Of a DNA stretch of 52,789 bases, positions 18,543 to 28,521 are shown one piece after another. This DNA is from Candidatus Faecimonas gallistercoris (GTDB taxonomy: Bacteria > Bacillota_I > Bacilli_A > RF39 > UBA660). Within the stretch, counting starts at the first letter, position 1; each line of letters begins with the position of its first letter. The stretch covers positions 1 through 52,789 of the forward strand of contig DVGU01000057.1 of assembly GCA_018712565.1 (NCBI GenBank), given 5' to 3'. The notes under the pieces were generated by a model, which saw nothing but the letters and a program-made list of their open reading frames with translations, did not search any database and was not told where the DNA came from. The position numbers and the translations under genes are program-made.

Positions 18543-19931
18543 ATGATGACAAAAGTTTTTGATTTATTACGTAGTCTAGGTTGGTATTTAACAAGTTTTA
18601 TTTATGATTTAATTGATGGACTTTTGCAGATTATAAAAGAACTTAATGCGTTTGATATAATTAACTCATTATCAAGCAATCAAACATTCATAAATTTTTA
18701 TAATGGTGCTATGGCAATAGCAGTAACATTGTTTGCATTATTTATAGTATGGAGATTTGTAAATAAATTGTTAGATCCAGATGAAGAAACAACGTTTAAA
18801 ATGATTATCATGGAGGCAGTAAAATGTGGAACGCTTATTATGCTATCTACATTTTTATTTGTGCAAGTATCTAACTTTTCAATTACCTTATCTAATTATA
18901 CAGGAAATATTTTTGAAACGACCAGCAATTCAAAAATGAGTGATTCAATGCTTACAATGTTTATTTCTTATAGAGATGGTTATAAGAATAGCGAAAAGTT
19001 TGATGAAAGCAAAAGTATATCAGAATTAGTAAGTAGTGGCTCATTTGATAATGATGAATTATATTTGTCAAAATATGTAACTAAATCAAGAGTAATATTA
19101 TCTGATGAAAAAGATTATAAATACGAAATAAATTGGATTATGGCAGTATTAAGTGGTGGCTTTTTCCTATATAGTTTATTCTTTGCTGGAATTATGTTAG
19201 GAAGAAGGCAAATAGAATTTTTATTTCTATTTTCAATAGCACCAATAATATTTGCAACAAGTGTTTGTAATAAGCAAAGGCGAGGTGCAGTTATTGAACA
19301 ATTAGTATCGCTCGCACTCCAAAGTGCAGTTGTAATGCTAATAGTCAGTCTAACAGTAATGGTAATGCAAGAAATAAGTGTTACGACATTCTTTAGTAAT
19401 TCGTTTATGAATATTACAACTAAAGCATTATTATATCTTGGATGTGCGACATTCATCATGACAGGTAGTCAAGTGATTAACAGATTTATTGGCTCAAATG
19501 TAAGTGCAGCGAGTGGTAGAGAACAATTAATGTCATTAATGGGTTATGGCAAAATGGCTGGAATTGGAGCAACTATTGGAGCAGGAGCAACACTTGGTGG
19601 AGCTCTTTTAGGTACTGGTGTTGCTATGAAAGGTGGAAAAGCAGTAGGCTCTCATGCTTTATCTCAAGCAGGACTTGCTTTAGGAGTAATGGGTGCAGTT
19701 GATCCATCTAGTGGACAAACACCAAATAGAATGCAGAGATTTGCTAGTGCTATGGGAACAAGAATGTATATGGCTGGTCAAAAAATGGGAAGTAAACCTA
19801 GTGGCAATAAGTTTAGTGCAAGTGATGCCTTTGTAAATGCAGGAGCAAGTAGTTTGCATAATACTGTAAGAAGAGTAATGCCACGAGCGAGTTATAATAC
19901 ATCTTATTACCGAAGAAAAAACATGATATAG
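18543..19931 (+). CDS. VirB6/TrbL-like polytopic T4SS membrane protein
   Basis: 462 aa, multiple TMs, Gly/Ala-rich C-terminus; position in the T4SS operon. Confidence 0.75.
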   Translation: MMTKVFDLLRSLGWYLTSFIYDLIDGLLQIIKELNAFDIINSLSSNQTFINFYNGAMAIAVTLFALFIVWRFVNKLLDPDEETTFKMIIMEAVKCGTLIMLSTFLFVQVSNFSITLSNYTGNIFETTSNSKMSDSMLTMFISYRDGYKNSEKFDESKSISELVSSGSFDNDELYLSKYVTKSRVILSDEKDYKYEINWIMAVLSGGFFLYSLFFAGIMLGRRQIEFLFLFSIAPIIFATSVCNKQRRGAVIEQLVSLALQSAVVMLIVSLTVMVMQEISVTTFFSNSFMNITTKALLYLGCATFIMTGSQVINRFIGSNVSAASGREQLMSLMGYGKMAGIGATIGAGATLGGALLGTGVAMKGGKAVGSHALSQAGLALGVMGAVDPSSGQTPNRMQRFASAMGTRMYMAGQKMGSKPSGNKFSASDAFVNAGASSLHNTVRRVMPRASYNTSYYRRKNMI

Positions 19932-19944
19932 GAGGAATGAATTT

Positions 19945-20247
19945 ATGTATATTACAGTAAAATCAATAAAAAGAAATTTAGGTTTTAAAGGTATCGAGGT
20001 ATCTGATATTATTATTGCTTTACCAATATTAATCTTATTTATAGTCTTATTTTGCTTTACACCACTCAAAATACCTTCTATTGTTGGATTAATGATTGGA
20101 ATTTTTTGTTTACTACCTATTAATGTTAGTAAGAAAAATAGAATGTATAAAGTAATAGGTTTAATTTTTAAATATTTATTTAGAAATAAGATATATGTAT
20201 ATCAAAGGAAAGGAGAGGTGGACAACTTTGAAAAAACAAGTAACTAA
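19945..20247 (+). CDS. VirB3/PrgI-like T4SS protein
   Basis: Two TM helices, KVIGLIFKYLFRNKIYVYQRKG; immediately upstream of VirB4. Confidence 0.7.
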   Translation: MYITVKSIKRNLGFKGIEVSDIIIALPILILFIVLFCFTPLKIPSIVGLMIGIFCLLPINVSKKNRMYKVIGLIFKYLFRNKIYVYQRKGEVDNFEKTSN

Positions 20248-22735
20248 AGAAGAAAAAAAGAAAAAGAAAGAACATAAAGTTATAGAAAAGTTTGTTAAGA
20301 AGAAAGACAATTCAAAACAAAAATACATAACTAAAGGTGTTTTAAAAAGAAAGTTTAAAAATGCTCAAAGTTTTACCAATGCAGAAGTAGTAAATGATAA
20401 TGGAATTATAAAACTTCGTGATAATAGTTTTGCAAGAGTTTTTTCAGTTGATGCTATTGATTTATCACTAACATCAAATAATCAAAAGCAAAACTTTTTT
20501 AATCAATTAAAATTTCTTTATCAATTAAAAGGATTAAATTTAAGAATATACAAGTTAGATGATAAGATAGATCTAAATGCTAATAAAGATTACTACAATA
20601 GACTAATGGAAGAATTTGCTAATGATGAAGAAAAACTAACATTTTTAAAAGAAAGATATGATAGATTAGAAATATTAGAAGAACAAAATCTTACTACTAC
20701 AAGTAGATATTATTTTGTATTAATTAGTGATAATGATAAAGCATTAGAACATACATCAGAAGAACTAGAAATGCATTGTTACAATATGACACCTAGATTA
20801 CATATTCAAATGATTACAAATAAACTAGAGATATATCAGTTTTTGATAAACTTATATTTATCGAATGCTAATATAGAACAATTAATGTGGAGCGATTTAG
20901 TAGAACTAATCACTCCTTTTTTTATTAATGAAACAGTAGGTTATATAAAATCAGATGATACAGAAATACAAGTTGTAACAATTAAAAGATTACCACCATT
21001 TATAGATGAGTTATTTTTTGAAGAACTATTTAATGTTCCAGATACAAGATGTTGTATTCATATTAAAGATACAATACCAACTGAAGAACTGGTTAGAAGA
21101 TTAGATAGTAATTATGAATTTTTAGTTTCCGAAAGAAGCACTACTAGAAAATTATCAGATGCTACTCAAATGGATACTGAAAGAGAGAACTTTCAAGCAT
21201 TAATGACACAAATTAAAAATGGCGATGAAAAAATCAAAGAAGTTGATTTCATTATTGTAATAAGTGGTAATAGAAAACAACGTGAAGAAAAGTTAAAAGA
21301 GTTAAGAAAAATTGCTGATGTATTTCAAATTAAATTAGATGTTCCTAGAATGAGGCAAATGGAAGGTTGGCAAGCATTCGATATAACTAAAAATGGTTTT
21401 GAAGATTATCATAACTATCTTCCTAGTTTGACTTTATCAGCATCATTCCCACTTACGATTACTCATTTTAATGATGAAACAGGTTATATTTTAGGATCAG
21501 ATATTCATACAGCTTTACCAACAATATTTGATTTATTTCATAAAGATGCAACACGACCATCAAGTAATTTAGCCATAATTGCATCAACTGGTGGTGGTAA
21601 AAGTTTTACATTAAAGAAAATGATTATTAATGAAATTAATCGTGGTAATTCTTGCTTTTTGTTTGATGCAGAGGGCGAGTATGAAAAGTTAGTTAGGAAA
21701 AATAAGGGAGAGTATATTGATATGTATTCTTCTAGTGGTGGTATCATTAATCCACTACAAGTAAGATTTCTTCCTAGTGATAAAGAAGAAAAAGAAGATG
21801 GCGATATAAATTCAATTAATTATGAAGATTGTCCTCTTGCTAAACATCTAGGATCACTAGAAACATTTATTAAATGTGCCTTTGAAGAAATAAAAGAAAG
21901 TGAAGTAGTAGTTATGCTAGATATGATTGAAAAACTATATAAAAGGTTTGGTATAACTAAAAATACAAAAATATCTAGGTTAGAGAAATTAGAAAATACT
22001 GATTATCCAATATTTTCCGACTTGATAGAATTTCTACCAGATTATCGTAATATGATTACTAACCCAGAACAATTAAAAATAGTTGATAAGTTAGAGATAT
22101 TGTTAGATAGATTTAAAGTTGGAACTGATGCAATGTTATTTAATGGTTATACATCAGTAAATCTTGATGCTAACTTAATTGCATTTAATGTAAAGGACTT
22201 GCTATATAGTAAAAACAAAAGAATTATAACTACTCAGTTAGTAAATTTACTTACTTATCTAAATAATATTATCGTAAGAAATAAGATAGTAAATGATAAA
22301 GAAAAAGATAAAAAGAGAATTAAAAATATTGCAGTAGTAGTAGATGAGTTTCACTTATATTTAAAGAATACTGATAGTGAGGTATTGCTTACCTTTGAAC
22401 AAATTGCAAGAAGAATTAGAAAGTATCACGGGGCATTTATTCCAGCAACTCAAAGTATTCATGACTTTTTAGGAGATGATGATTCAGTTAGGAGTGCTAC
22501 AGCAATCTTTAATAATTGTCAGTATCAATTAGTTGGAATGCTAAAAGAAGATGACTTAACAACTTATTTAAAATTATTCTATCAAAACCCATTAACTGAT
22601 ACACAAAAAGAATTTTTAATGCAAGCAGAGATGGGAGAGTTTTTGCTTACGATTAATTCGAAGAATAGAATAAGAGTTAAAATTGTTGCTACACCACTTG
22701 AAGTTGAACTGATGGGAGAAGAAGTTAAAGTATGA
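20228..22735 (+). CDS. VirB4/TraE-like conjugation ATPase
   Basis: Walker A ASTGGGKSFT, Walker B IAVVVDEFHLYL; TTG start at 20228 with RBS aaaggagagg. Confidence 0.9.
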   Translation: MKKQVTKEEKKKKKEHKVIEKFVKKKDNSKQKYITKGVLKRKFKNAQSFTNAEVVNDNGIIKLRDNSFARVFSVDAIDLSLTSNNQKQNFFNQLKFLYQLKGLNLRIYKLDDKIDLNANKDYYNRLMEEFANDEEKLTFLKERYDRLEILEEQNLTTTSRYYFVLISDNDKALEHTSEELEMHCYNMTPRLHIQMITNKLEIYQFLINLYLSNANIEQLMWSDLVELITPFFINETVGYIKSDDTEIQVVTIKRLPPFIDELFFEELFNVPDTRCCIHIKDTIPTEELVRRLDSNYEFLVSERSTTRKLSDATQMDTERENFQALMTQIKNGDEKIKEVDFIIVISGNRKQREEKLKELRKIADVFQIKLDVPRMRQMEGWQAFDITKNGFEDYHNYLPSLTLSASFPLTITHFNDETGYILGSDIHTALPTIFDLFHKDATRPSSNLAIIASTGGGKSFTLKKMIINEINRGNSCFLFDAEGEYEKLVRKNKGEYIDMYSSSGGIINPLQVRFLPSDKEEKEDGDINSINYEDCPLAKHLGSLETFIKCAFEEIKESEVVVMLDMIEKLYKRFGITKNTKISRLEKLENTDYPIFSDLIEFLPDYRNMITNPEQLKIVDKLEILLDRFKVGTDAMLFNGYTSVNLDANLIAFNVKDLLYSKNKRIITTQLVNLLTYLNNIIVRNKIVNDKEKDKKRIKNIAVVVDEFHLYLKNTDSEVLLTFEQIARRIRKYHGAFIPATQSIHDFLGDDDSVRSATAIFNNCQYQLVGMLKEDDLTTYLKLFYQNPLTDTQKEFLMQAEMGEFLLTINSKNRIRVKIVATPLEVELMGEEVKV

Positions 22736-22914
22736 AACGATTAAGTGGTCGGCAGTTAAGAAAAGAGTTTAAGAAGATATACTTTGATGAGTTTGATGAT
22801 CCAAATGAATCTTTTATGGATTTCTTGTTAGACTTAATTCCAAAGAAAATATTAATAGAAATTATTTCAAAAGGGGAACATTATTATTCCTCTATTTTTA
22901 GTAAGTATAAATAA
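22732..22914 (+). CDS. Small hypothetical protein in T4SS operon
   Basis: 60 aa, translationally coupled on both sides. Confidence 0.5.
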   Translation: MKRLSGRQLRKEFKKIYFDEFDDPNESFMDFLLDLIPKKILIEIISKGEHYYSSIFSKYK

Positions 22915-23840
22915 TGAATAAAGGTAAAAAGAAAAACATTATTCTAAAAATTATTGGTGGTAGTACCATTTTGTCGGTAGCTTTTGCAATGGTTATTTTA
23001 ATTTGTGTGCTAATGATTTTTGATTTTTTTGGAACAAAACTTACAAAAGAAAAAGTTCAACACAATGAAGAATATGCAGATGCTTATAAGACTGCACTTA
23101 ATACATATCTAAAAGATGGATACGTTCCACTACAAAGACTATTATATTTTTATTTGGAAGATTCAACATTGACGCTAGATATTCTATATACAATGAATCA
23201 AAATAAAGAGGCAAAAACTGCTAGAGAAATAGAAAGTGTTTGTGAAGATCAAAGGGTAAAAAATATGACTGCTTGCACTAATGTTAATATAGAAGAAAAT
23301 AAAGATTATCTTGTAGTAAGTACAGGACATTTCAATTTTCCGTTAAAAAGTGAGTTTACTGTAACAAGTTTCTTTAATGAACAAAGAACAGTATATGGAG
23401 AAAGTAATACTCACAATGGTTGGGATTTAGCAGTACCAGCTCAAACACCAGTCTATTCAGTTTGTGATGGAGTGGTTGAAAAAGTAAACTTTACTCAAGA
23501 TTCTAATCTTCCTTACGACCAAAGTGGAAATAGTGTTGGCAATACAATTACCTTAAAATGTGATAGTGATTATGATGAAACTTATTATGTAATATTCGCT
23601 CATCTTTATCCTAATAGTGCAAAAGTTAGAGAAGGAGATACAGTAAGTCATTGGACACAAGTTGCAACTGCTGGAACTACTGGTTACTCAACTGGTAATC
23701 ATTTACATTATCAAGTGGAAAATGAAAATAGAGAATTAGTTGATGGAATGCAGTTAATTGATTTTACATTAAGTAGTTCATCAGACTTTAATGACTTTAA
23801 AAATCCTAATACTGGTTTTAGACCACCACTTGGAAATTAA
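22914..23840 (+). CDS. M23-family peptidase, T4SS cell-wall hydrolase
   Basis: N-terminal TM; HNGWDLAVPAQTPVYSVCDGVV and GNHLHYQV motifs. Confidence 0.85.
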   Translation: MNKGKKKNIILKIIGGSTILSVAFAMVILICVLMIFDFFGTKLTKEKVQHNEEYADAYKTALNTYLKDGYVPLQRLLYFYLEDSTLTLDILYTMNQNKEAKTAREIESVCEDQRVKNMTACTNVNIEENKDYLVVSTGHFNFPLKSEFTVTSFFNEQRTVYGESNTHNGWDLAVPAQTPVYSVCDGVVEKVNFTQDSNLPYDQSGNSVGNTITLKCDSDYDETYYVIFAHLYPNSAKVREGDTVSHWTQVATAGTTGYSTGNHLHYQVENENRELVDGMQLIDFTLSSSSDFNDFKNPNTGFRPPLGN

Positions 23841-23872
23841 AGGAAGCACATTTATAATGGCTATTTTATGAT

Positions 23873-24120
23873 GGTAGCCACTTTTAAAGAAAAAGGTAGC
23901 CACAATATTTGTTGATATTAAAGGTATTTTTTATATAGGGTAGCCACTTTTGTTATTAAAAGTAGTCATTTTTGCAAGTGCAAAAATAGTAAGACACCAC
24001 TATTTTCCCTTTATGCCATAAGGAATAAAAGGATTTGTGGTGTCGTTCTTCTTATGCCCATTAAAAATATGCAATATTTTTATTAAGAAAAATACCTTAA
24101 AAAAGTAGAAAGTGGCTACC
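23873..24120 (+). other. Candidate origin of transfer (oriT)
   Basis: GGTAGCCAC at 23873, 23895, 23939, degenerate AGTAGTCAT at 23961 (22-bp register), inverted GTGGCTACC at 24112; palindrome ATTTTTGCA-AG-TGCAAAAAT; GACACCAC/GTGGTGTC inverted repeat; upstream of relaxosome genes. Confidence 0.65.
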
Positions 24121-24147
24121 TATAAATTAAAGAAAGGAGTTTGTAAA

Positions 24148-24354
24148 ATGGTAAAAGGTTTAGTTAGAACTACATTAAGAATTGATAATAATTTAAAAAC
24201 TAGAATAGAACTTTTAGCAGTTAAAAATAATTTAAGTTTCAATAAAATGCTAACTTATCTAATAGAACTTGGCTATAATTCCTACATGGAAAAATTTGAT
24301 AAGTATTACGAAATACAAAATAAAAAAATTGAAAGAGAGGAAGAAGATGAATAA
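24148..24354 (+). CDS. Ribbon-helix-helix relaxosome accessory protein
   Basis: VRTTLRIDNNLKTRIELLAVKNNLSFNKMLTYLIELG; ATG at 24148 after aaaggag. Confidence 0.65.
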   Translation: MVKGLVRTTLRIDNNLKTRIELLAVKNNLSFNKMLTYLIELGYNSYMEKFDKYYEIQNKKIEREEEDE

Positions 24355-24811
24355 GACTAGAATTTATACAGATGAAGAAATAAGAGTTTTATTAAGTAAT
24401 CCTAATGTTGTTAGAATTAGAAATAAAAGTCAGATACTTTATAAAAATAGTTTTAAACTTTGGGCTGTTAAAGAAAAATTATCTCATAGCGAAAAGACTG
24501 CAAAAGAAATATTTACTGAAGGTAAGTTTGATGTAAATATGTTAGATGACAGAACTCCACAAAAAAGGTTAAACTCATGGATGAAGAAATATAAAATATT
24601 TGGAGAAGATTATTTTTCTGATTCTAAATCTCATTATCAAACAAAAGGAACAATTTTTGATAAAGATAAAGCAGAACATAACTTTGTAAATTATGTTAGA
24701 AAAGCAGTACATAATCCAAAGTTTGTAGCATTCATAATTGATAGAGATGAAAAAAATAATCTTCGTATAACTAATTTAGTGAGTATTGAAGATGAAAAAA
24801 CTAACAGTTAG
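24347..24811 (+). CDS. Hypothetical relaxosome-associated protein
   Basis: 154 aa from ATG 24347; coupled to RHH genes on both sides. Confidence 0.55.
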   Translation: MNKTRIYTDEEIRVLLSNPNVVRIRNKSQILYKNSFKLWAVKEKLSHSEKTAKEIFTEGKFDVNMLDDRTPQKRLNSWMKKYKIFGEDYFSDSKSHYQTKGTIFDKDKAEHNFVNYVRKAVHNPKFVAFIIDRDEKNNLRITNLVSIEDEKTNS

Positions 24812-25121
24812 ATTAGAAGATTATATTTATGATAGACTTTATCTTGTAGCAAATGATAATACCACATCAGTAAATAAAGTTGTGGCTAGTATTTTAGAAA
24901 AATATATTAACGAGCCAAGAGAAATTAATTATTTAAAAGAAATAGATGAAAAATTAAAGAATATAGATGATAAGTTAGAAAAAATTTCTAAAAGACAATA
25001 TAAGCATTTTAAATTATCTCAACAACACTTTGCTAACTTTGGCTACTTATCAAATGCTGATATAAAAGAAGATAAATGTCTTAATGAAATATTAAATAGT
25101 AAGGACTCTTTCAATGAGTAA
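24792..25121 (+). CDS. Second RHH / MobC-like protein
   Basis: MKKLTVRLEDYIYDRLYLVANDNTTSVNKVVASILEKYI then a coiled-coil segment. Confidence 0.6.
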   Translation: MKKLTVRLEDYIYDRLYLVANDNTTSVNKVVASILEKYINEPREINYLKEIDEKLKNIDDKLEKISKRQYKHFKLSQQHFANFGYLSNADIKEDKCLNEILNSKDSFNE

Positions 25122-26478
25122 AAAAAGTCCTAATGTTGTATTTAAAGGTAGATACAGTCTAGCACTTACTTGTAGAGATAATAAAAACAAATCATTAAAT
25201 TATAAAGAAGAAAGATTAAAAGATGTTGATGACATGATTGATTATTATTCTGATGAAAAGAAAAAAACAGTTGGAATGTTTGAATATTATATGGGGCATA
25301 CAAGAAACGAAAAATATAATCTTGTAATGGAAAATGGGTCTTATGCTACTAAACAAGATATAGCAAAAATTAAAACTAATTATAAAAAGTATATTGAAAA
25401 CTCAAATCTTTGGAAAGGCATCTTAAGTTTTAAAAAAGAATATCTTGATGAAAATATAGACATAAAAACATTAGAACAAAAGATAGCTAAAGAGGTAATG
25501 CCTCAATTTTTAAAGTATTGTGGTTTTAAGGATATGAAAAATATGAGTTTTGTTTTTGCAATACATACTAATAGAAAACATCAGCCACACATTCATTTTG
25601 CTTTTATTGAAAAAAAGCCAAATTACTTATATTGCGATAATAAAGTTAATTATAGAAGAAAAGGTAAAATAAGTCTTGATGAGCAAAGGTATTTAAAAAG
25701 ATTAGTGGAACTTGCTATTGAAAGAGAGAAATATTATACTCCATTACTTAAGAAAACTAATGAAGATATTGATTATTTAAAATCATATTTTAATCCAAAA
25801 GAAAAAAATTTTGCATTAAGAAATGTAAATGAGATTTATGTTGAAGAAGATATTTTAAAACTAGGAGAGTTAATAAAGAAATATCGTGAGCAAAATAATC
25901 AAACATCTAAAAAAGTAAAATATAATTCTATTAAAGATAATGAACTTGGTAAAGAAATCAAGACTTTGACTAAAAGAATTAAATCATATCTTTTTAATGA
26001 TGAAACATCTATTTTGTATGCTAGTAGAAAAGATATAAATAAAGATTTAGAAAAACTTAATGACTATTTTGATACTTTAAATAAAAATAATAATGTTAAA
26101 GAGTTAGTGGCAGATAATAGTATTGTTAATAAAAAAGAAGAATATATTGATAACTATATTTATAATTCAATAGTAAATCATGCTTTATATAAATATAATC
26201 ATATTTCTATGTATGTAAAAAATAAGAATAATACTGATAAAATCACTATTGATGATTTAATACAAGAAGTTGTTTATCAAAATAGTAAACGAAATAATTT
26301 TAGTGATAAGCAAAGAAGAAAGCAAGTGTTATATAATTATTTTAAAGGTAATAGTTATATTTCTAGATTTCCTAGTAAGCATAAAATAGAGAAAGCCATA
26401 AAAAATATTAATTATGAAATGGAAAAAGCATCACAAGAGTTTAGTAAATTATTCAATTATGATGATAAAACTAAATAA
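25114..26478 (+). CDS. MobL/MobP-type relaxase
   Basis: SPNVVFKGRYS N-terminus; histidine motif HTNRKHQPHIHFAF. Confidence 0.8.
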   Translation: MSKKSPNVVFKGRYSLALTCRDNKNKSLNYKEERLKDVDDMIDYYSDEKKKTVGMFEYYMGHTRNEKYNLVMENGSYATKQDIAKIKTNYKKYIENSNLWKGILSFKKEYLDENIDIKTLEQKIAKEVMPQFLKYCGFKDMKNMSFVFAIHTNRKHQPHIHFAFIEKKPNYLYCDNKVNYRRKGKISLDEQRYLKRLVELAIEREKYYTPLLKKTNEDIDYLKSYFNPKEKNFALRNVNEIYVEEDILKLGELIKKYREQNNQTSKKVKYNSIKDNELGKEIKTLTKRIKSYLFNDETSILYASRKDINKDLEKLNDYFDTLNKNNNVKELVADNSIVNKKEEYIDNYIYNSIVNHALYKYNHISMYVKNKNNTDKITIDDLIQEVVYQNSKRNNFSDKQRRKQVLYNYFKGNSYISRFPSKHKIEKAIKNINYEMEKASQEFSKLFNYDDKTK

Positions 26479-26534
26479 CCTATGATATAATATTATCAGA
26501 TAGATAAATAGTAATTTGAAAGTGAGGAAATTTT

Positions 26535-26915
26535 ATGAAAGAATCAAAAGTAATAACATTTATCGGAGGATTCTATATATTTGGAGGTATTATTATATTA
26601 TTATCATTAATATTTAATGGTAGTGCTTTAAATATAGCTTTTGATTTGCCTAATGTACCAGATTATATCGTTAAGTTAATAGTAAGTCTTATATATATAC
26701 CATTAGGCTATTTATATATTAATAGAATTAAAAATTCAAATTGGGTTGTATTAGTATTAGCAATAATTTTTGGTTGTATTAGTGCTTCTTTAACAACAAA
26801 ATATAACACACAGCCATTTATAGGAAATTTGGTATATTCTTGCTTTGTAATAGTTATGACTTTCTTAAAAAGAAAAGAATTTAAAAATGGTTTAAAAACT
26901 CTATTGAAAAAATAA
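26535..26915 (+). CDS. Small membrane protein
   Basis: 126 aa, about 4 TM helices. Confidence 0.6.
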   Translation: MKESKVITFIGGFYIFGGIIILLSLIFNGSALNIAFDLPNVPDYIVKLIVSLIYIPLGYLYINRIKNSNWVVLVLAIIFGCISASLTTKYNTQPFIGNLVYSCFVIVMTFLKRKEFKNGLKTLLKK

Positions 26916-26988
26916 TAAAAAAATCTTGAGCATTTAGTATTTGTTTTACTATTACAGTGTGGTAAAATTATAATTGGAGGTGTATTTC

Positions 26989-27228
26989 ATGGAAAAGAAA
27001 CAAGTAAAGAAAATTGTAGCAATGGGAGTATCTTTAGTAGTTCTACTTATTCTTGGAATTATTTACTCACTTGTTTTCAATGATGGACGTTGGGTTAAAG
27101 AAATGTATATGCCAGATTATATTTTTTCTGTAAAAGATATTCCAATGTTTATTATTGGAGCACTGATAATTATATATGTTATTTATGTTTTAGTTGTTTG
27201 CATTAAAAATGCAAAAAATAAAAAGTAA
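26989..27228 (+). CDS. Small membrane protein, two TM helices
   Basis: ATG at 26989 after ggaggtg. Confidence 0.55.
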   Translation: MEKKQVKKIVAMGVSLVVLLILGIIYSLVFNDGRWVKEMYMPDYIFSVKDIPMFIIGALIIIYVIYVLVVCIKNAKNKK

Positions 27229-27304
27229 TACAAATTACAATTTATCGAGGAGATCAACTTAATATAGTTAGTTGGTCTTTTTTATTGTGAAGAAAGGAAG
27301 GATT

Positions 27305-27442
27305 ATGATAAAGATTATTTTAATGGCAATAGGAGTGTTCTTATTGCTTTTTTTATATTGTGCTTGTGTTATATCAAGCAAGTGTTCAAGAGAGGAGGAA
27401 AAAGATGAACAGTTTAGAAAGATACAAAATGTTATCAAATGA
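27305..27442 (+). CDS. 45-aa single-TM small protein
   Basis: MIKIILMAIGVFLLLFLYCACVISSKCSREEEKDEQFRKIQNVIK; gaaaggaagg upstream. Confidence 0.5.
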   Translation: MIKIILMAIGVFLLLFLYCACVISSKCSREEEKDEQFRKIQNVIK

Positions 27443-27741
27443 AGATAAATCTAATTTAACAATTTATAGTATTTATGACAGCATTTATGATGTTGCAAAA
27501 AATGAAGATATTAATATAAGTGATGATATAGTTACTGATATTAAAGAACTAGCTTATGACTTATATCTTGATGATGAATACATGAATTTATCTGCACCTC
27601 AAATTGCTTTTTTCTTAACAGAGTGCTATGCAAAAGATAATTCTTTTATGGATAAAGTTGCTGATATGGATTACTCTGACATTTTTACAAGCAGTTGATA
27701 ATGATAATTATGATTTTTATCAAGATGAAATGGAAAGATAA
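27405..27741 (+). CDS. Hypothetical element protein, apparently frameshifted near 27682-27686
   Basis: ORF ends YSDIFTSS at 27698; removing one T from TTTTT gives YSDILQAVDNDNYDFYQDEMER ending at 27741. Confidence 0.55.
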
Positions 27742-27743
27742 TT

Positions 27744-27881
27744 ATGTTTAAAAAGTTTAAGATATTATGGAGAAATTTTTGGGGTAGTAGATATTGGATA
27801 TATGAAGATGAAACTTTAACTAAAGAATTACTTATATATCATAGAAAAATATATGTTAAGGAAATAAAGGAGGGAAAATAA
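27744..27881 (+). CDS. 45-aa small basic protein
   Basis: MFKKFKILWRNFWGSRYWIYEDETLTKELLIYHRKIYVKEIKEGK; start coupled to the upstream tail, stop 1 nt before next ATG. Confidence 0.4.
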   Translation: MFKKFKILWRNFWGSRYWIYEDETLTKELLIYHRKIYVKEIKEGK

Positions 27882-27882
27882 C

Positions 27883-28158
27883 ATGGATTTTTCAAAATTA
27901 AATTTAGAATTTGCTAATATGCAAAAAACAGTCGAAGATTATAACAAGATAATTACTTTGATTAATATGAGGATTAAAGATAATTTAAGGACTGTCAGTA
28001 AATACGAAACGAAAATGAAAAATACAAAAAATAAATTAGAGAAAGATTTAGCACATTTATATATAACATCAATTAAATGTGAAACTGAATTTTTAGAAAG
28101 TTTAGTAAAGGAGGATAAAAATAATGAACGAGAATCAGGGAATACTAAAAATGTATAA
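27883..28158 (+). CDS. Coiled-coil hypothetical protein
   Basis: 91 aa, RBS aaggaggg. Confidence 0.55.
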   Translation: MDFSKLNLEFANMQKTVEDYNKIITLINMRIKDNLRTVSKYETKMKNTKNKLEKDLAHLYITSIKCETEFLESLVKEDKNNERESGNTKNV

Positions 28159-28519
28159 TGAAGAAGAAATAAAACAATTACTTAATAGTAACGAAAGGTT
28201 AGTATATATTGATGATGGGACTGATGAAATAGTAGCAAGGTATGAAGATTTACCAGATATTATTGTAGATGTAAATGAAAAACTTGGTCATACTGAAAAT
28301 TTAAAAGTATATGATTTTGATAATCAACTTCTTGATAAACCTATTTTAACAACAATAGGTTATTTTTTGGATAAATGTGATCCAAAAGTAAGAGAAGATA
28401 TTATTGATAGATTAGTTAACTTACAAACTGGAGTAGAACAAATGAAAGATTATAAAGTAATTGATGAAGATATGCTATTTGATGTTAGAATTGCCATGGA
28501 TGAAGAAATGGAAAGATAA
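28124..28519 (+). CDS. Acidic hypothetical element protein ending in EEMER
   Basis: 131 aa, RBS aaaggagg; 2 nt before the coupling protein start. Confidence 0.65.
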   Translation: MNENQGILKMYNEEEIKQLLNSNERLVYIDDGTDEIVARYEDLPDIIVDVNEKLGHTENLKVYDFDNQLLDKPILTTIGYFLDKCDPKVREDIIDRLVNLQTGVEQMKDYKVIDEDMLFDVRIAMDEEMER

Positions 28520-28521
28520 GT

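Noticed and set aside
27680-27700. Programmed ribosomal frameshift at ATTTTTA
   Set aside because: The frame change needed is +1 and the codon phase does not give a canonical X XXY YYZ -1 slippery site; a homopolymer indel is simpler.
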